Source: Fusarium oxysporum f. sp. lycopersici 4287 | Taxonomy: Eukaryota > Ascomycota > Sordariomycetes > Hypocreales > Nectriaceae | Assembly: GCF_000149955.1 (NCBI RefSeq) | Contig: NC_030989.1 | Location: 2,985,839 to 3,049,838, forward strand | Direction of reading: 5' to 3' | DNA length: 64,000 nt | In this document: positions 34,415-45,716 of the stretch, piece after piece | Position numbering within the stretch: the stretch's first letter is position 1 | Layout of the letters: each line of letters begins with the position of its first letter | The notes under the pieces: generated by a model | Told to the model about the DNA's origin: nothing | What the model saw: the letters and a program-made list of their open reading frames with translations, nothing else | The model's database searches: none | Position numbers and translations under genes: made by a program

Positions 34415-35488
34415 ATGGAGCCAATCAACATCCCAAAGTCGCAGCGTGCTCTTATCGGCACTGAGCGTGATACTCTCGAACTGACAGACGCCGCACCGGT
34501 TCCTACCCCTGGCAAGGGATGGGTACTGGTGAAAAACGTGGCGGTGGGCCTCAACCCCATCGACACTAAGCTTACAAGTGGATATACGGTCCATGGAGCA
34601 ATTGGCGGCTTTGACTGCTCTGGTAAAGTCATCGCCCTCGGTCCCGATGCCTCAGACAGTCCTCTCAAAATAGGCGATGAGGTTGGAATCATGGTGCTTG
34701 GCATGAACCGGTCGATGCCAGACGTGGGAGCGTATTCCCAGTACACTCTCGCTCAGGAGGATTTCATCCTTCGCAAGCCACCCGGGTACTCCCTTGCTGA
34801 CATGGCGTCTCTCGGCACTGTCTTCATGGCTGCAGGCCTAGCCATGAGGCGGCTCGAGCTCCCCGGGACACCCCTGCAACCCTCGCCAACACCCCAATAC
34901 GTGCTTGTCTACGGGGGTGGGACAGCAACAGGCACCATCTTCTGCCAGTTGACGCGACTGGCCGGTCTCCTGCCGATTGCTGTCTGCTCCCCCAACAGCT
35001 ACGAGCTCGCCAAGAAGTCCCAAGCCGTTGAGTGCTTTGACTATCGCGATCCCAACGCTTCCGTGGACGCAATCAAGAAACTCACCAAGAACGGGCTCAG
35101 ATACGCGTTTGACTGCATTGGCTCGGTTGACTCAGCGCGCTTCTGCTTCCGAGCAATCGGCCGAATGGGTGGGCACTACGAGACGGTGCATGTCCCCCAC
35201 GAAGCCATCACGCGAACTAGGAAGACGGTTAAGTCGGGATTTACCTATGGGCTTGAGATGGCGGGGTTGGATATTGACATGCCTCCGCCTCATGGGCGGC
35301 CTGGTAATCCCGAGCTGAGAAAGTTTGGCGTCGATCTTGCGCGGATGCTGGAGGGATTGCTCCGCGATGGTAAGGTCGTTCCACATCCTGTTCAGGTGAG
35401 GGAGGGTGGATTGGAGGGCGCCCTACAGGGCTTAGAGGAGATCAAGGCGGGGACTGTTAGGGGCCACAAGTTGGTTTACTTGCTTTAG
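34415..35488 (+). CDS. Trans-acting enoyl reductase (LovC/ApdC type)
   Basis: Single-exon medium-chain reductase of 357 residues. It is of the zinc-free family that reduces enoyl-ACP intermediates for fungal HR-PKS and PKS-NRPS lacking a functional ER domain. Features are the GroES-like N-terminal half (VGLNPIDTKLTSGY, GGFDCSGKVIALG), Rossmann loop LVYGGGTATGTIFCQLTRLAG cofactor region, and FDCIGS. The usual zinc ligands of alcohol dehydrogenases are absent. It is divergent from the megasynthase, from which a Helitron now separates it; the partner relation follows from the synthase lacking a recognisable ER. NADPH-dependent, cytosolic. Confidence 0.92.
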   Translation: MEPINIPKSQRALIGTERDTLELTDAAPVPTPGKGWVLVKNVAVGLNPIDTKLTSGYTVHGAIGGFDCSGKVIALGPDASDSPLKIGDEVGIMVLGMNRSMPDVGAYSQYTLAQEDFILRKPPGYSLADMASLGTVFMAAGLAMRRLELPGTPLQPSPTPQYVLVYGGGTATGTIFCQLTRLAGLLPIAVCSPNSYELAKKSQAVECFDYRDPNASVDAIKKLTKNGLRYAFDCIGSVDSARFCFRAIGRMGGHYETVHVPHEAITRTRKTVKSGFTYGLEMAGLDIDMPPPHGRPGNPELRKFGVDLARMLEGLLRDGKVVPHPVQVREGGLEGALQGLEEIKAGTVRGHKLVYLL

Positions 35489-35895
35489 ACAGCGATTGTT
35501 GAAGCTTTTCCACATAGCAGACAGTTAGATAGTGAGAGCATTACTATTGAACATTATTTCGTAATTCTGCCATTGATTACACCACATCATATCACAATAC
35601 AATGTCACATCTCATGTTGCTTTTTACTTCTTAAAGGAATGCTCTACCCTGCAATCGATCAGACCACTTTCATGATCCCTGCTCCACAGATGTTGGTTGG
35701 TCAATACCCAATTTACGTCAGGACAATCGGTGTCTTTCTTTGTTCCGTGTCAGATTTCGCGTATTGAGTTCTTTTTCCTTTTCGGAAACAATTTCCATGT
35801 TTCTTAGTTCCGCGGCTTTACAGATTGACTATTGATCTTTTCCCTTCGCGCAGCCACCGTGGTCAGTTCGACTGCATCACATAGAGCGCTTCACG
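35489..35895. promoter_or_regulatory. Exporter promoter region
   Basis: About 0.4 kb between two same-strand genes. CT-rich leader before the exporter ATG; no gene seen. Confidence 0.4.
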
Positions 35896-37734
35896 ATGAA
35901 GTTCCTGAAACGAAACAAGCCACCAAACGAGGATGAGCATCATGTTGTTCATGATGCGAGAGCTACTGCGGAGGAAGAGGCTGCCATTGACTACCCTCAC
36001 GGCATGAAGCTCGCCCTTATCATGACCTCTGCTTATCTGAGCATGTTTTTGGTTGCTCTGGTATGCGATGCTCTCTCGCAAATCATCCCAATTGCTCGCA
36101 AAAGAATACAGTACTTCAATCAGAAGGGCTAATAGATCAATTGTCTACAGGACCGATTAATCGTCTCGACCGCCATTCCAAAGATTACAGACGAGTTCCG
36201 CGCCGTCGCCGATGTCGGCTGGTATGCATCTGCATACTTCATGACAACATGTGCATTTCAGCTCATGTTTGGCCGACTATACACATTCTTCAGCGTCAAG
36301 ATCATCTTTCTTATCAGCATCTTGATCTTTGAAGTTGGCTCAGCTGTCTGTGGTGCTGCGCCATCTTCCACTGCGCTCATCGTTGGTCGCGCGATTGCTG
36401 GCGTTGGAAGTGCAGGGATTTATGCTGGTGCAGTTATCGTGACGGTGTACTGCATTCCTTTGGAGAAGAGAACTCCTTACCAGGCTGTTGTTGCTGCAAT
36501 CTTTGGTGTTACCAGCGTTTTGGGTCCACTTCTTGGAGGTGCATTCACAGACTCCAGCGCAACTTGGAGATGGTGCTGTAAGTTCGACCGCCTTTAAGAA
36601 ATTAATGGTCACTAACAAACATCAGTCTACATCAACTTACCCATAGGGGCTGTTGCTGCCGCCCTTCTCGCATTTTTGCTTCAAGTCCCCGATCGCGCAA
36701 CTGCTCGCCTCCCCCTCAAAGAAAAGCTCCTTCGTCTCGATGGCCTAGGATGCGTTATGCTTCTCGGCGGTATCATTAGTCTTCTTACTGCTCTTCGATG
36801 GGGCGGTACAAAGTACCCATGGTCCAACGGTCGCATCATCGCACTCTTTGTTGTTACTGGCGTCTGTCTTATCGCCTTTGTCGTTATCCAGATCCTCTTT
36901 CCGAACCACGCAACTGTACCGCCGCATATCTTTACTCAACGCAGCATCGCCGCCTCATCTTTCTCCATGTTCTGTACTGGAGCCACTATGATGACAACGC
37001 TATACTACCTCCCCATTTGGTTCCAAGCTATCAAGGGCGTCAGTGCTGTTCAATCAGGTATTCGCCTTCTGCCCACTGTCGTCGCTCAAGTCGTTGCCTC
37101 ATTTGTGAGTGCTGGTGGTGTACAAACTATTGGACAATATATGCCCTTCATGCTTGTTGGCAATGCCATTATGTGTGTCGGTACAGGCCTTCTCACTTTA
37201 CTCAAAGTACACACTAGCAGTGGAGAATGGATCGGTTACCAGATACCATACGGCTTCGGCTTAGGCATCACTCTTCAAATCCCTCTCATTGCCTCTCAGA
37301 CTGTGCTGCCCTTGGAAGACGTCCCAACAGGCACTTCTGTCCTGATCTTCTGTCAGCTCTTGGGAGGTGCCATCTTTGTCAGCGTTGGACAGAACCTTTT
37401 CACAAATGAATTGGTGAAAAGAATCAGTGTTATTCCTGGCGTTGATGTATTCAATCTTCAACAAGAAGGTGCTACCAGAATTCTGGATGGATTGAGTGAA
37501 TCAACAAAGCGGCTTGTTCTTGTAGCTTACAATGCCTCTTTGCGGCAAGCATTCCTTTGTGGACTCATTTTATCCTGTATAGGCTATCTGGGAGCTGTTT
37601 GTATGGAGTGGAGGAGTATTAAGCAGAACCAGCCAAAAGAGGAAACACCAATGACTGAGAGCACAGAGACCAAGGAGACAACAGGGGAACCAGTTGCCGA
37701 GAATGCGAACACGAATGGCAACAGTAGATCATAA
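35896..37734 (+). CDS. MFS exporter, DHA2 family, of the PKS-NRPS cluster
   Basis: Three exons: 35896-36060, 36151-36577 and 36626-37734. The 90-bp and 48-bp introns both join in phase (FLVAL to [16 protein letters not shown] to FYINLPIGA). About 566 residues with a charged N-terminus and 14 predicted membrane segments. Family marks are [14 protein letters not shown] in TM1, [14 protein letters not shown], and WRWCFYINLPIG in TM5. The tail is rich in Glu/Thr. Likely exports the PKS-NRPS product and may give self-protection; the substrate is inferred only from position. Confidence 0.92.
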
Positions 37735-38680
37735 GATCAGATATGAAATAGCGGCATTAAAATGGTACATTAGAAAGGAACTTTGGGTTAAGCTATAGAA
37801 CGAAACTTGATTATCATACGCTGCTTACCCGGTACTGAGTACTTTTCTGCCCGGAGAATACTTGAGTAGAGTTCACACTAAATGCGCCCTAAACATAAGC
37901 TGCATGACTCGAAAAGGGCTACTCATAGCGCTCCCGAGTAGTGCCCGTGCGCCAAGTTTTTCCGACTCCCCGTTGAATCCCTGTCAATTACGAAACCGAA
38001 TCCGTCGATTGAATCCTTCCACCGTTACCCTACACATTATCTGCCGCGACCTTGCTTCTAGAGTGCCTGTCAATTTCACATGGAAGGATCCACATGGCGT
38101 ACTATGTATGGTATTCCGTAAATCCCATGCAGTTTTGTAAGATGCGAGTAAGCACAAGGTCTTGGGCTGCTTGGCGATTGTAACGTCGTTGATGGGCTGC
38201 GAAGGCGTAATCGCTTGAATCTTACTTTGCTGCCCGATAACTTTCCGGAGAAGAGAGACAACAATTCACAAGTTCCAGTTGGAGATTCCTATGCTATTTG
38301 AGATCAATACACATGTCAGCAGGAAAAGTTCTTGGCTAACAAGCCCTATGGAGCATGAAAGCCGCTGACATTAAACCAACAGGCCAAAAATACCTACTCT
38401 AAGGTCTGCTAAATCTATACTAAGTTATACTAAAATTACTTAAGTCTTTGTGTACTTTAGGGTAGAGGTCCTAAGCGTTTTTGTCTCCCCTTTCATAAGG
38501 TACCAGCTTGCATATGCACTTCAAACAAGATGTGATAAGCCAAGAAACGTAGTATTAGCCAAAACTGGAAGTAGATTCGACGACGGAGTCGATTTCAGGA
38601 CAGTGCCTCGATAAGAAAGTCTCCCAACAATCAAGCTCTATTTCTCGGAAAGCTACTTCGTCTTCCACTCTATGCAGCAA
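37735..38680. other. Intergenic, convergent
   Basis: About 0.95 kb between the 3' ends of the exporter and P450. I see no gene or structured repeat. Confidence 0.45.
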
Positions 38681-40261
38681 CTACTCTCTGTATACAGCAA
38701 CCTGACATCCATTCTTATTCAACTGCCCAATACGGAAAGCACCCACAAACGGCGTCGGATCCCTACACTCCAACCTTTTGTAAGTCTGCGCCATACGAGC
38801 AACCATATACCCACACTCATTCATAGTCATCATCTCACCAGGACATCGTCTTGGCCCGGTGTTGTACGGTGTAAGACTCAGCCCCGGACGCATCTTATCA
38901 AAGCGGTCCGGGTTGAACTCCAAGGCGTCATCGCCCCAGTAGTCTGGGTCTTTGTACATGACCGCCTTGTTGATCTGCACAATGTTACCCTTGCGTACGC
39001 GCACGGGCTGGTCGCCTTTTGGACCGCCACCTCGGGGGAGGGTCGTGTCGCGGACTGCGGCGCGGGCGATGAAGAGACCGACAGGGGTGATGCGATGAGC
39101 TTCTGTGAGGACGTTTTGCAGAAGCTTCATGCCGCGGAGACTGTTGAAGTTCAATTCCTTGCCCTTCACCTCTTGACGTAGTCGCTCCCAGATTTCAGGC
39201 TGCCTGGCCAAATTCCACATTACATTGGAAAGGAAAATCAGAGTAGTCTCGTTGTTGGGTACAAAGAGCAAGCAGAGATGAGATCTGACTTCATCGTCAT
39301 TCGGTAACTCCCGAACCATGTGCCAGCAGACGTCCCGTCTCTCCGGCCCAACAGGAAGACCCTTGCTGATGCGCTCCTCGCGCTCTTTGAGTTCAGCACG
39401 GGCCTTGGCAATATGCTTGTTGACATAACTGTGAATTGTACCAACAACCTTGTACCATGTCTTCCACGGGAAGAGCCAGAGAACGCGGTGCAAGAGAAGG
39501 CGAATTCGTGCATATGCCAAACCAGTGATGAAAGCATCAGTGGTATTATTGGTCTCTTCCTCAGTAACAATATCTGAGTAATCACCAAAAAGGAATTGGA
39601 GGTTGAGATTCAACGACCAGGTTCGCAGATGGGGAAACATATCAAAAGTCTCGCCATCAGCAGGAATGCCCGCAAAGAATCTCTCAGCAAAAGGCTCCAT
39701 GCGCTCAGTATTGGCATACCACTCTCGCATGAAGAATGGCTTGACAAGCGCGCGAGCAAATTCCCAGTCTTTGCCATCAGCGCCGACGATGCCTTTCTCA
39801 GCGAAGGGCTGTCCAGCTTTGCTGTTGTAGCGAATTGGACCGACTTGAAAATCTGCAAGATTGTTGGCCACAGTCTTGAGGTTCTCAGGTTCAATAGTCC
39901 AAATCTGACGCCCACCAAGGAAGGTGAGAGCAAAAGTCTTGGGCATCTTGGCGTGTAAGCTGTCAAGCCATGGGACGTAGCGGTTGTTCTTCAGAGCTAG
40001 TAGCATAGCAACGAAGGCGTCAAATCCATAGAATGGATCCAATTGCCAAAGAGTTGGGACGTGGCCGAAGCCCATTGCCTTTTCTTGCTGTCTCTCAGCG
40101 ACATATTTGACGAAGGATGTGAAAGCAAGGACAGCAACAGTGGAAGATAAAATAACGGGTATAGAAGTAAAGTCAATCCGAGAGGGGATATCAGCAACAT
40201 AGCCTGGTATGTCTGTGAAAAGGCCAGGTAAATCGGCGATAAAGCCTGTAGAGTTTGACAT
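38681..40261 (-). CDS. Cytochrome P450, CYP52-like
   Basis: Intronless 526-residue microsomal P450. N-terminal membrane anchor (IPVILSSTVAVLAFTSF) and the CYP52/CYP63-like N-terminal region with the FGHVPTLWQLDPFYG stretch. K-helix EAHR, PERF-like FNPDRF, and heme-binding YNTGPRRCPGE with ligand Cys473. The I-helix reads FVPNNETTLI instead of the common AGxDTT, keeping the acidic/Thr pair but losing the small Ala/Gly. CYP52 relatives hydroxylate terminal carbons of fatty chains, so oxidation of the polyketide tail is a reasonable guess. It sits at the far end of the PKS-NRPS cluster. Confidence 0.9.
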   Translation of the reverse strand: MSNSTGFIADLPGLFTDIPGYVADIPSRIDFTSIPVILSSTVAVLAFTSFVKYVAERQQEKAMGFGHVPTLWQLDPFYGFDAFVAMLLALKNNRYVPWLDSLHAKMPKTFALTFLGGRQIWTIEPENLKTVANNLADFQVGPIRYNSKAGQPFAEKGIVGADGKDWEFARALVKPFFMREWYANTERMEPFAERFFAGIPADGETFDMFPHLRTWSLNLNLQFLFGDYSDIVTEEETNNTTDAFITGLAYARIRLLLHRVLWLFPWKTWYKVVGTIHSYVNKHIAKARAELKEREERISKGLPVGPERRDVCWHMVRELPNDDEVRSHLCLLFVPNNETTLIFLSNVMWNLARQPEIWERLRQEVKGKELNFNSLRGMKLLQNVLTEAHRITPVGLFIARAAVRDTTLPRGGGPKGDQPVRVRKGNIVQINKAVMYKDPDYWGDDALEFNPDRFDKMRPGLSLTPYNTGPRRCPGEMMTMNECGYMVARMAQTYKRLECRDPTPFVGAFRIGQLNKNGCQVAVYRE

Positions 40262-41549
40262 GTTCTCTTGTTTTGCTTCTAGTCCCGGACTTAGAAGCGC
40301 AGTTTTGTGAAAGTCATAGTGATCCAGGCTCTCTGGTAAAGCTTCACATATGTAATGCCTTATTCACAACTGGTCGTTGATATCGCCTGATTCTCAGGAA
40401 GGCTGACTGGAAAAGGTACAAACAGTGGAAGTACCTTTCCTAAGTTTCCTGCACGACTATCATCTTCTGATGCACGCAGCTGCCAGGGAGGCGCTGACGC
40501 CCGCCCACTTCATGTCTAGGCATCTCACCTCTTCCCGCGTCTATCAACCGTGATCATACCATCTTTACGCAAGCCCAGTTTCCTCAGAATCCCATCACAA
40601 TCCTTCCAACTCTATCAAACAGAATCCTTCTGCCTCGCTCAAGAAGAACGATGATTGGCCCTTTTAACGCAGGAACAAATCCCAGTTCTTTACGCCGTAA
40701 TCTCGCATGTAACAATCTGCATTAGACAACGTGCCGTCATGCAAGATTATAAGCGCACGTTGGCAACATCAGATCATATGTGTGGGTTTGTCTAAGCGAG
40801 TGTCAGATCATGCTTGCGTTAATCAAACCCTTCCAAGCCTCCCTTGAGTGCCGTCTTGCCGGTAACCCAGAAATGCACAGTCGTGTATGCACATAAGACA
40901 GATGCCACCCAAGAAACTGTGGAGCGGGTTGTATCAGATATGGGCCGTCCCGCTTGTAAGCCGGGAATGTTGTTTTGGGGGAGGGATGAGAGGATAAGGT
41001 TATATACACACCATAAGCAAAAGATGCCTGAAAATTAGGGATGGTTTTTTTATAAATAAGTATATAATAAATTACTAATATTAAATAGTATATTAGACTT
41101 TTATATTTTAATTAACATATGTATATTATTATAGAAGTTTATTATAAGGTAAAAATAGGTCTGTTAAATACTATTAATAAACATTTTATATTACATAATT
41201 AAGAATATTATTAAAAGTTTTAACTAAAAAGTTAAGTATATGATTATATATATGCTATCTTTAATAAGAAGAATAAATTTATAGAATAATTTAAATATAT
41301 AATAGTTAATATAATATTAAATTACTTAAAAACTTATTTAAAAAGTTTACTTAAACTTTTGTCTTTTTTTAATTATTAAGGACTAATACAGCTTTTCACA
41401 TTTCAAGCCAGAAACCCGTTATCAGGCAGTTCAATGTCACCTTTAATGCCCTTCATACTATAAGAACTTACAGCAGGACACCAAACAGCATTCACTACAG
41501 TAAAAAAAGCTCATAGCCATCATATCATCCAGCATCTTGCATACCCATC
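40262..41549. other. Intergenic with A/T-rich block
   Basis: Divergent region between the P450 and the first 2OG oxygenase gene. The right part (41036-41400) is listed separately; the left part probably contains the P450 promoter. No gene supported. Confidence 0.5.
41036..41400. repeat. A/T-rich block, possible mutation-degraded repeat
   Basis: About 365 bp almost free of G and C, with many TATA/TTAA runs and no coding sense. It is similar in character to the block split by the Helitron (27640-27781 and 33884-34060). In Fusarium such blocks often result from repeat-induced point mutation of transposons; this one is too degraded to name. It marks the border between the PKS-NRPS cluster and the next gene group. 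Confidence 0.5.
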
Positions 41550-42648
41550 ATGTCCCAATACGCCACCACAGCAAGGACCCTCTCCAGAGCCCCTCTCGCA
41601 GGAAAGGCCTTCTCCCCCGCCCTTCCAACTCTGGGTAGGGCAGCACCCCCATACCAATCCAAGTGGAAGCGAACAGCTCCTGTGCCGCTTTCGGGAGAAA
41701 ACTTCCTCGATGTTCTGTTTAACCGGACACCAGTGATCAAGCAGCCTGGCTTCCTTGGCCGTGAGGAGTGCTTTGCTCATGAGAAAGCGTTAAGTCATAG
41801 GATTGCGCCGTATAGGTATTACACTGGACCTCTTTTGCAGAGGGTTGGTTGTGCGCAGTTTGAGTATCAGGCGCAAGCTGCTGCTGACTTTGAGAACCGC
41901 AAGAATGGTACGTGTCATCTCGTCTTACCTACTGGAACAGGTGATCTAACATATCTGTTGTCAGAGAAGGAAGAATACTTCAAGGTTGCACAGTCTCTGA
42001 GTGGTCTCCATCAAGAAGTTGCAGACCAGACTGGAGTCAATGCCTGGGAGAAGGTTATAGGAACGCTCCGTGCCCTTCTGCCGGATTATGAGATTGTTCG
42101 TGCATCAGAAGGGCCAGGGAAGACATACTTCTCCGGCAACTTTCGTGCTCTAAACGACTCAACTTGCCTTCACTGCGACTGGACACCGTATGATGCCGCT
42201 ACTGAGGACTGGATTATCAATCAGGTAAGCTTTTTTCCGACATACCTCATCACGGAGTGTACGTCTTTCGAATTATTCGTATAACTAACCTGCTCTTCAG
42301 GTCACTCACCAGGCCGTTTTCAACTTGTACATGGCACCCGTGAAAGGTGGCAGGACTTGGGTGCACGACGTTGAGTGGAGTGAAGAGTGCCTCAACTTTA
42401 GGGATCCTGATACTTACGGCTATCGTGATGAGATTATTCATGGCCGCCAGAACGTTGTAGTCAAACCCGAAGTTGGTGATCTGTGGTTCTTCAACTCAAG
42501 GAACATGCATCAGGTTGAAAAGGTAGAGCCAGAGCCTTGCCCCGAGCTTGGCCTGCCGTACAGACCACGACTATGCCTTAGCAGCTTCATTGGACTTCTA
42601 CCTGAGCACAAGACTGGAGGCCGTCCTCGTTTGATACTGTGGTCGTGA
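41550..42648 (+). CDS. 2-oxoglutarate/Fe(II) dioxygenase-like protein
   Basis: About 340 residues from exons 41550-42224 and 42301-42648 with a 76-bp GTAAGC...TTCAG intron in phase. Double-stranded beta-helix candidate: proximal metal pair in CLHCDWTPYD (HxD), distal His in NSRNMHQVEK, and an Arg-rich stretch after it for 2-oxoglutarate. The N-terminus (SQYATTARTLSRAPLAGKAF) is basic/hydroxylated and could be a mitochondrial presequence. Likely hydroxylates an amino-acid-like substrate, given the PLP enzyme next to it; the substrate is not known. No lesion seen. Confidence 0.78.
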
Positions 42649-42851
42649 AGTCTTAAAGTCAGGGAATAAGTTGAGGGTCTAGATAGTATTGATACTAGTG
42701 AATTATTAGACCGATTTGATGAACACAAACAACCATTCTAACAGGGCTATAACATGCTTCCAAGTTGGAAACATTTGCCTGCTCATAGCCCGTGTGGTAA
42801 CTAAAGCACCCATAGCTCTACTCTTGCATGGCCTAACCCCGCCCTAATGAT

Positions 42852-44771
42852 TCAAGCCTGAGACCCAAGACTCTGTTCGAACCGTACAACTTTGGCCAAT
42901 GCCTCCTCCATCTTAGAACAAATCTGACGGGAATTTTCAAGCCCAACACTGATCCGGATAACATGCTTCGGAAGATCGTACTTTTCGAGTTTTTCCCGCA
43001 CATTGTATACAGCCAGCTGGACAAACGGAATCGCAAGAGTGAAATTGGTCCCAAAGCTCGGGCCTTTGCAAACATCCAGATTATCGTAAAAGTACTGAGC
43101 AGACTCCGGATTGTGAAATACCACACTGAAGGCATTGCCATATCCTCCATTCTTTCGCCGGTGCCTTTCATAGTTCTGGATTGCCGCAGGTCGAGATGGA
43201 TAATTGACGTAGGCGACTGAAGGGTGGTTTTCGAAACGATCTATAACGATCAGGGTATTTTCATTGGCTTTCTTCACCCTTTCAACCATGTTGATTGAGT
43301 TTTGCTTGAGGACTGCAATGTCCTTGGGGAAGCACGTCACAACTGGATACCGACATCTGAGGGCGTAGTGCAGCTCCTCATAATGACCAAAATTAGGATT
43401 GACGATGACGCTATACCGGGGCCTGTGTTAGCGGTCGGTGCTATCGAGCCTGAGAGTTTGGTACAGGGCCACAGACCTTCCTCCTGTCACGTTTGCTGCT
43501 CCGCTGAACATCTTGGTCAAACTAGTCGTGATGATATCGACGTAGGGCAGGAGGTCGACGTTGACAAAGTTGGCAACTGTTTCATCACAAACGACGATGA
43601 GGCCGTACTCGTTTGCCAACTCTCGAATCCTGTGGAGGGTTGGGTGAAGTGAACTTGATATTACTCGGCAGCTCACAGAAGATAGCGATGATTTGCTCGT
43701 TAGTCTTCAATGTAGACGCAAGCTGATCCAACTCCTCCTCATTGCCCAATTTGAAGGGTATGACGTCTTTCCAGGTCCCCCGACGAAGATTTTCGATCGT
43801 CTCAGGATAGATCCAGCTACAGAGGAAAACGGTTATCAATAATTTCTTTCCGTTACGGAGGTATCGTAGCTCACCCGAATGCAACAACGAAGCTATCTGG
43901 GTTGTTAACCGCGATTACTTCTGCAGCGTTGTAAATTGCATTCATGCCATTGGGAAAGATAAATACATCTGTGGCCTGGACAGGCTTCAGGTCATCCCTT
44001 TCAGAAGTAGCCAACTGAGCAATGTGGGCTTTTAGGTCTTCAAGATCCCTTGGGCCACGCTGAATCCAGGCTTCGGATGATCGATCGTGAGAGGGTATGT
44101 CCGCAGTCACTGGTTTGACATCAGGAGGATCTGAGATGAGTTCGTCAAAATGCTTCAAGCAATATTCGGCGTGACGCGTGGTAATGCCGGTGCCAAAGTT
44201 CACCCAGAACTCCATTACATATACCTTAAAGTCGGGGGGAACGAACAACGCCGAGAAAGCAAGGTAATCATTTCCATTCGATGAATTCGCTGCTACTGGC
44301 GAGAAGAAGCGGACGTGATGGACTACAGCGTTCTTTTTCCGCAGCTGTGCGGCGTAGTCGTCGGCGTCATCAGCAGACGGAAAGATATAGCAGACCAGAT
44401 CGTCTGAATCGAATTTCAACCGTTCTCTGACACGTTGGATGAGGGATCGGATAGGCTTGCCGATGAAGAACCTTTTTGATAGCGTCAGAACAAGAGTCTT
44501 TGTGGTGAGGTCACATAGGTTGGCCACATACCGCGGGTAGCTGTAGTCAATTCTGTCCAACACCGTCTTGTCTGCGCTCGCAAGGGCAATGACGGACTCC
44601 CAGGTTGGGAGCGAAGAGCTAACTGCCTAGCAAGTGTCAGCACAGGTGCCGGACGCCATCGAGGGCACTTACATGAGGTGTTCCCGGCGGATGAACGTGC
44701 GCTTCATGCAAGGGGAGAGCTCGGAGGGAATTGGGGTAGACCCAATTCCTGCCAGCATTAGTCTCACTCAT
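42852..44771 (-). pseudogene. Cystathionine gamma-synthase-like PLP enzyme with one frameshift
   Basis: Str2-type member of the Cys/Met-metabolism PLP family, about 582 residues if the frame is continuous. Exons 44771-44673, 44626-43875, 43816-43477, 43410-42852; all introns have good sites. The large N-terminal extension typical of fungal cystathionine gamma-synthases is present (VCYIFPSADDADDYAAQLRK). PLP motifs are CDETVANF and the lysine in TSLTKMFSGAAN; C-terminus has HVIRISVGLE. One extra base in a C run (43637-43639) breaks the frame between CELPSN and LHRIRELANEYG, 40 codons before the catalytic lysine. Exon lengths sum to a multiple of three only if that base is removed. Related enzymes in fungal clusters form C-C bonds by gamma-replacement. 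Real inactivation or assembly error. Confidence 0.82.
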
Positions 44772-45716
44772 CGTGCTGAGACAAGGATACCAAAATGAAG
44801 TCAATGAATAGTCCACTAAGCTTGTGGTAACGTAAATAAATCTTTGCGGCCTTTAGGATCCAGGCCTCAAGGAGATGAAGTCTGCGATTGATTGTAGATG
44901 GTAACGTACAATGAAGGCTTAGAGCAATATAGGTTAAGAACGACGGGAGATTCAGGCCCTCTGTCAGGGAAACGTTTCTTTCCAAAGGGCATCGCAAAAC
45001 GACATTTTAGTTGGCAATCACAAGGGGGGGCAGGTCCAGAGGAAGGTCCAACGCCTGACAGGAGAGGGGACTGAAGCAGGAGGTTAGGCTGCTCCTCCAT
45101 CAATGTGATACCAAACGTAATCTCGTAACACCAACTTCAAAAATTCATTATAAGGCATTTTGAGAAGGGAATAATATTCTTCCTCGTTGACACCGCTTGC
45201 GAGATCTTTGTTCAATTCAGTTGCACAGGCGGAGTTGCTTCCGCTCACAATTACCCTCAGTTGTCCTATCTTCTTCATGTCTCTTAAGAGGATACCGCAA
45301 CCTGTAGCTCCAACTTGCTATAAGCACAACGTGCACTTGTGAGAAATGCTACAGGTCCTACCCTATCACTTGTGTGACTGTTACCTGAATCACCCTTAGG
45401 GAGGAAGAAAACTTCTAATATTAAATTAGAGTACTAAAATAAACTGGTGTAAAGGCTTACTAAAATATACTAAGCATGTCTCAGTCTTTCTATCGCTTAG
45501 AAAAGAGTTTCTGGATTTTCTTGCCTTCCCTTGACCACTACGTAATACGTCGTGTTGGGTCCTTTCACAGAATGTGAAAACAGGTGCACAGTTCCCCTCT
45601 TTGACTACCAAAAAGGACAAATTTGGAGACTCACAGTATTTCACAACTTATGGTAGCGAATATCCTGACATTTCTGAGTAGATGATTTGCTATGACACGC
45701 CGTACAATTCTCACTA
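44772..45716. other. Intergenic with a possible small reading frame
   Basis: About 0.95 kb upstream of the gamma-synthase-like gene. Contains the small frame 45084-45278; the rest has no recognisable coding region. Confidence 0.35.
45084..45278 (-). CDS. Hypothetical 64-residue protein
   Basis: ATG-initiated frame MKKIGQLRVIVSGSN... ending HIDGGAA. I do not recognise it. Amino-acid composition looks natural, but the size and lack of neighbours in frame make it weak; it could be a chance frame or part of a decayed gene. Confidence 0.2.
   Translation of the reverse strand: MKKIGQLRVIVSGSNSACATELNKDLASGVNEEEYYSLLKMPYNEFLKLVLRDYVWYHIDGGAA

Noticed and set aside
36061..36150. Stop codons in the second DHA2 exporter suggesting a pseudogene
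   Set aside because: They lie in introns with good splice sites; exons join in phase.
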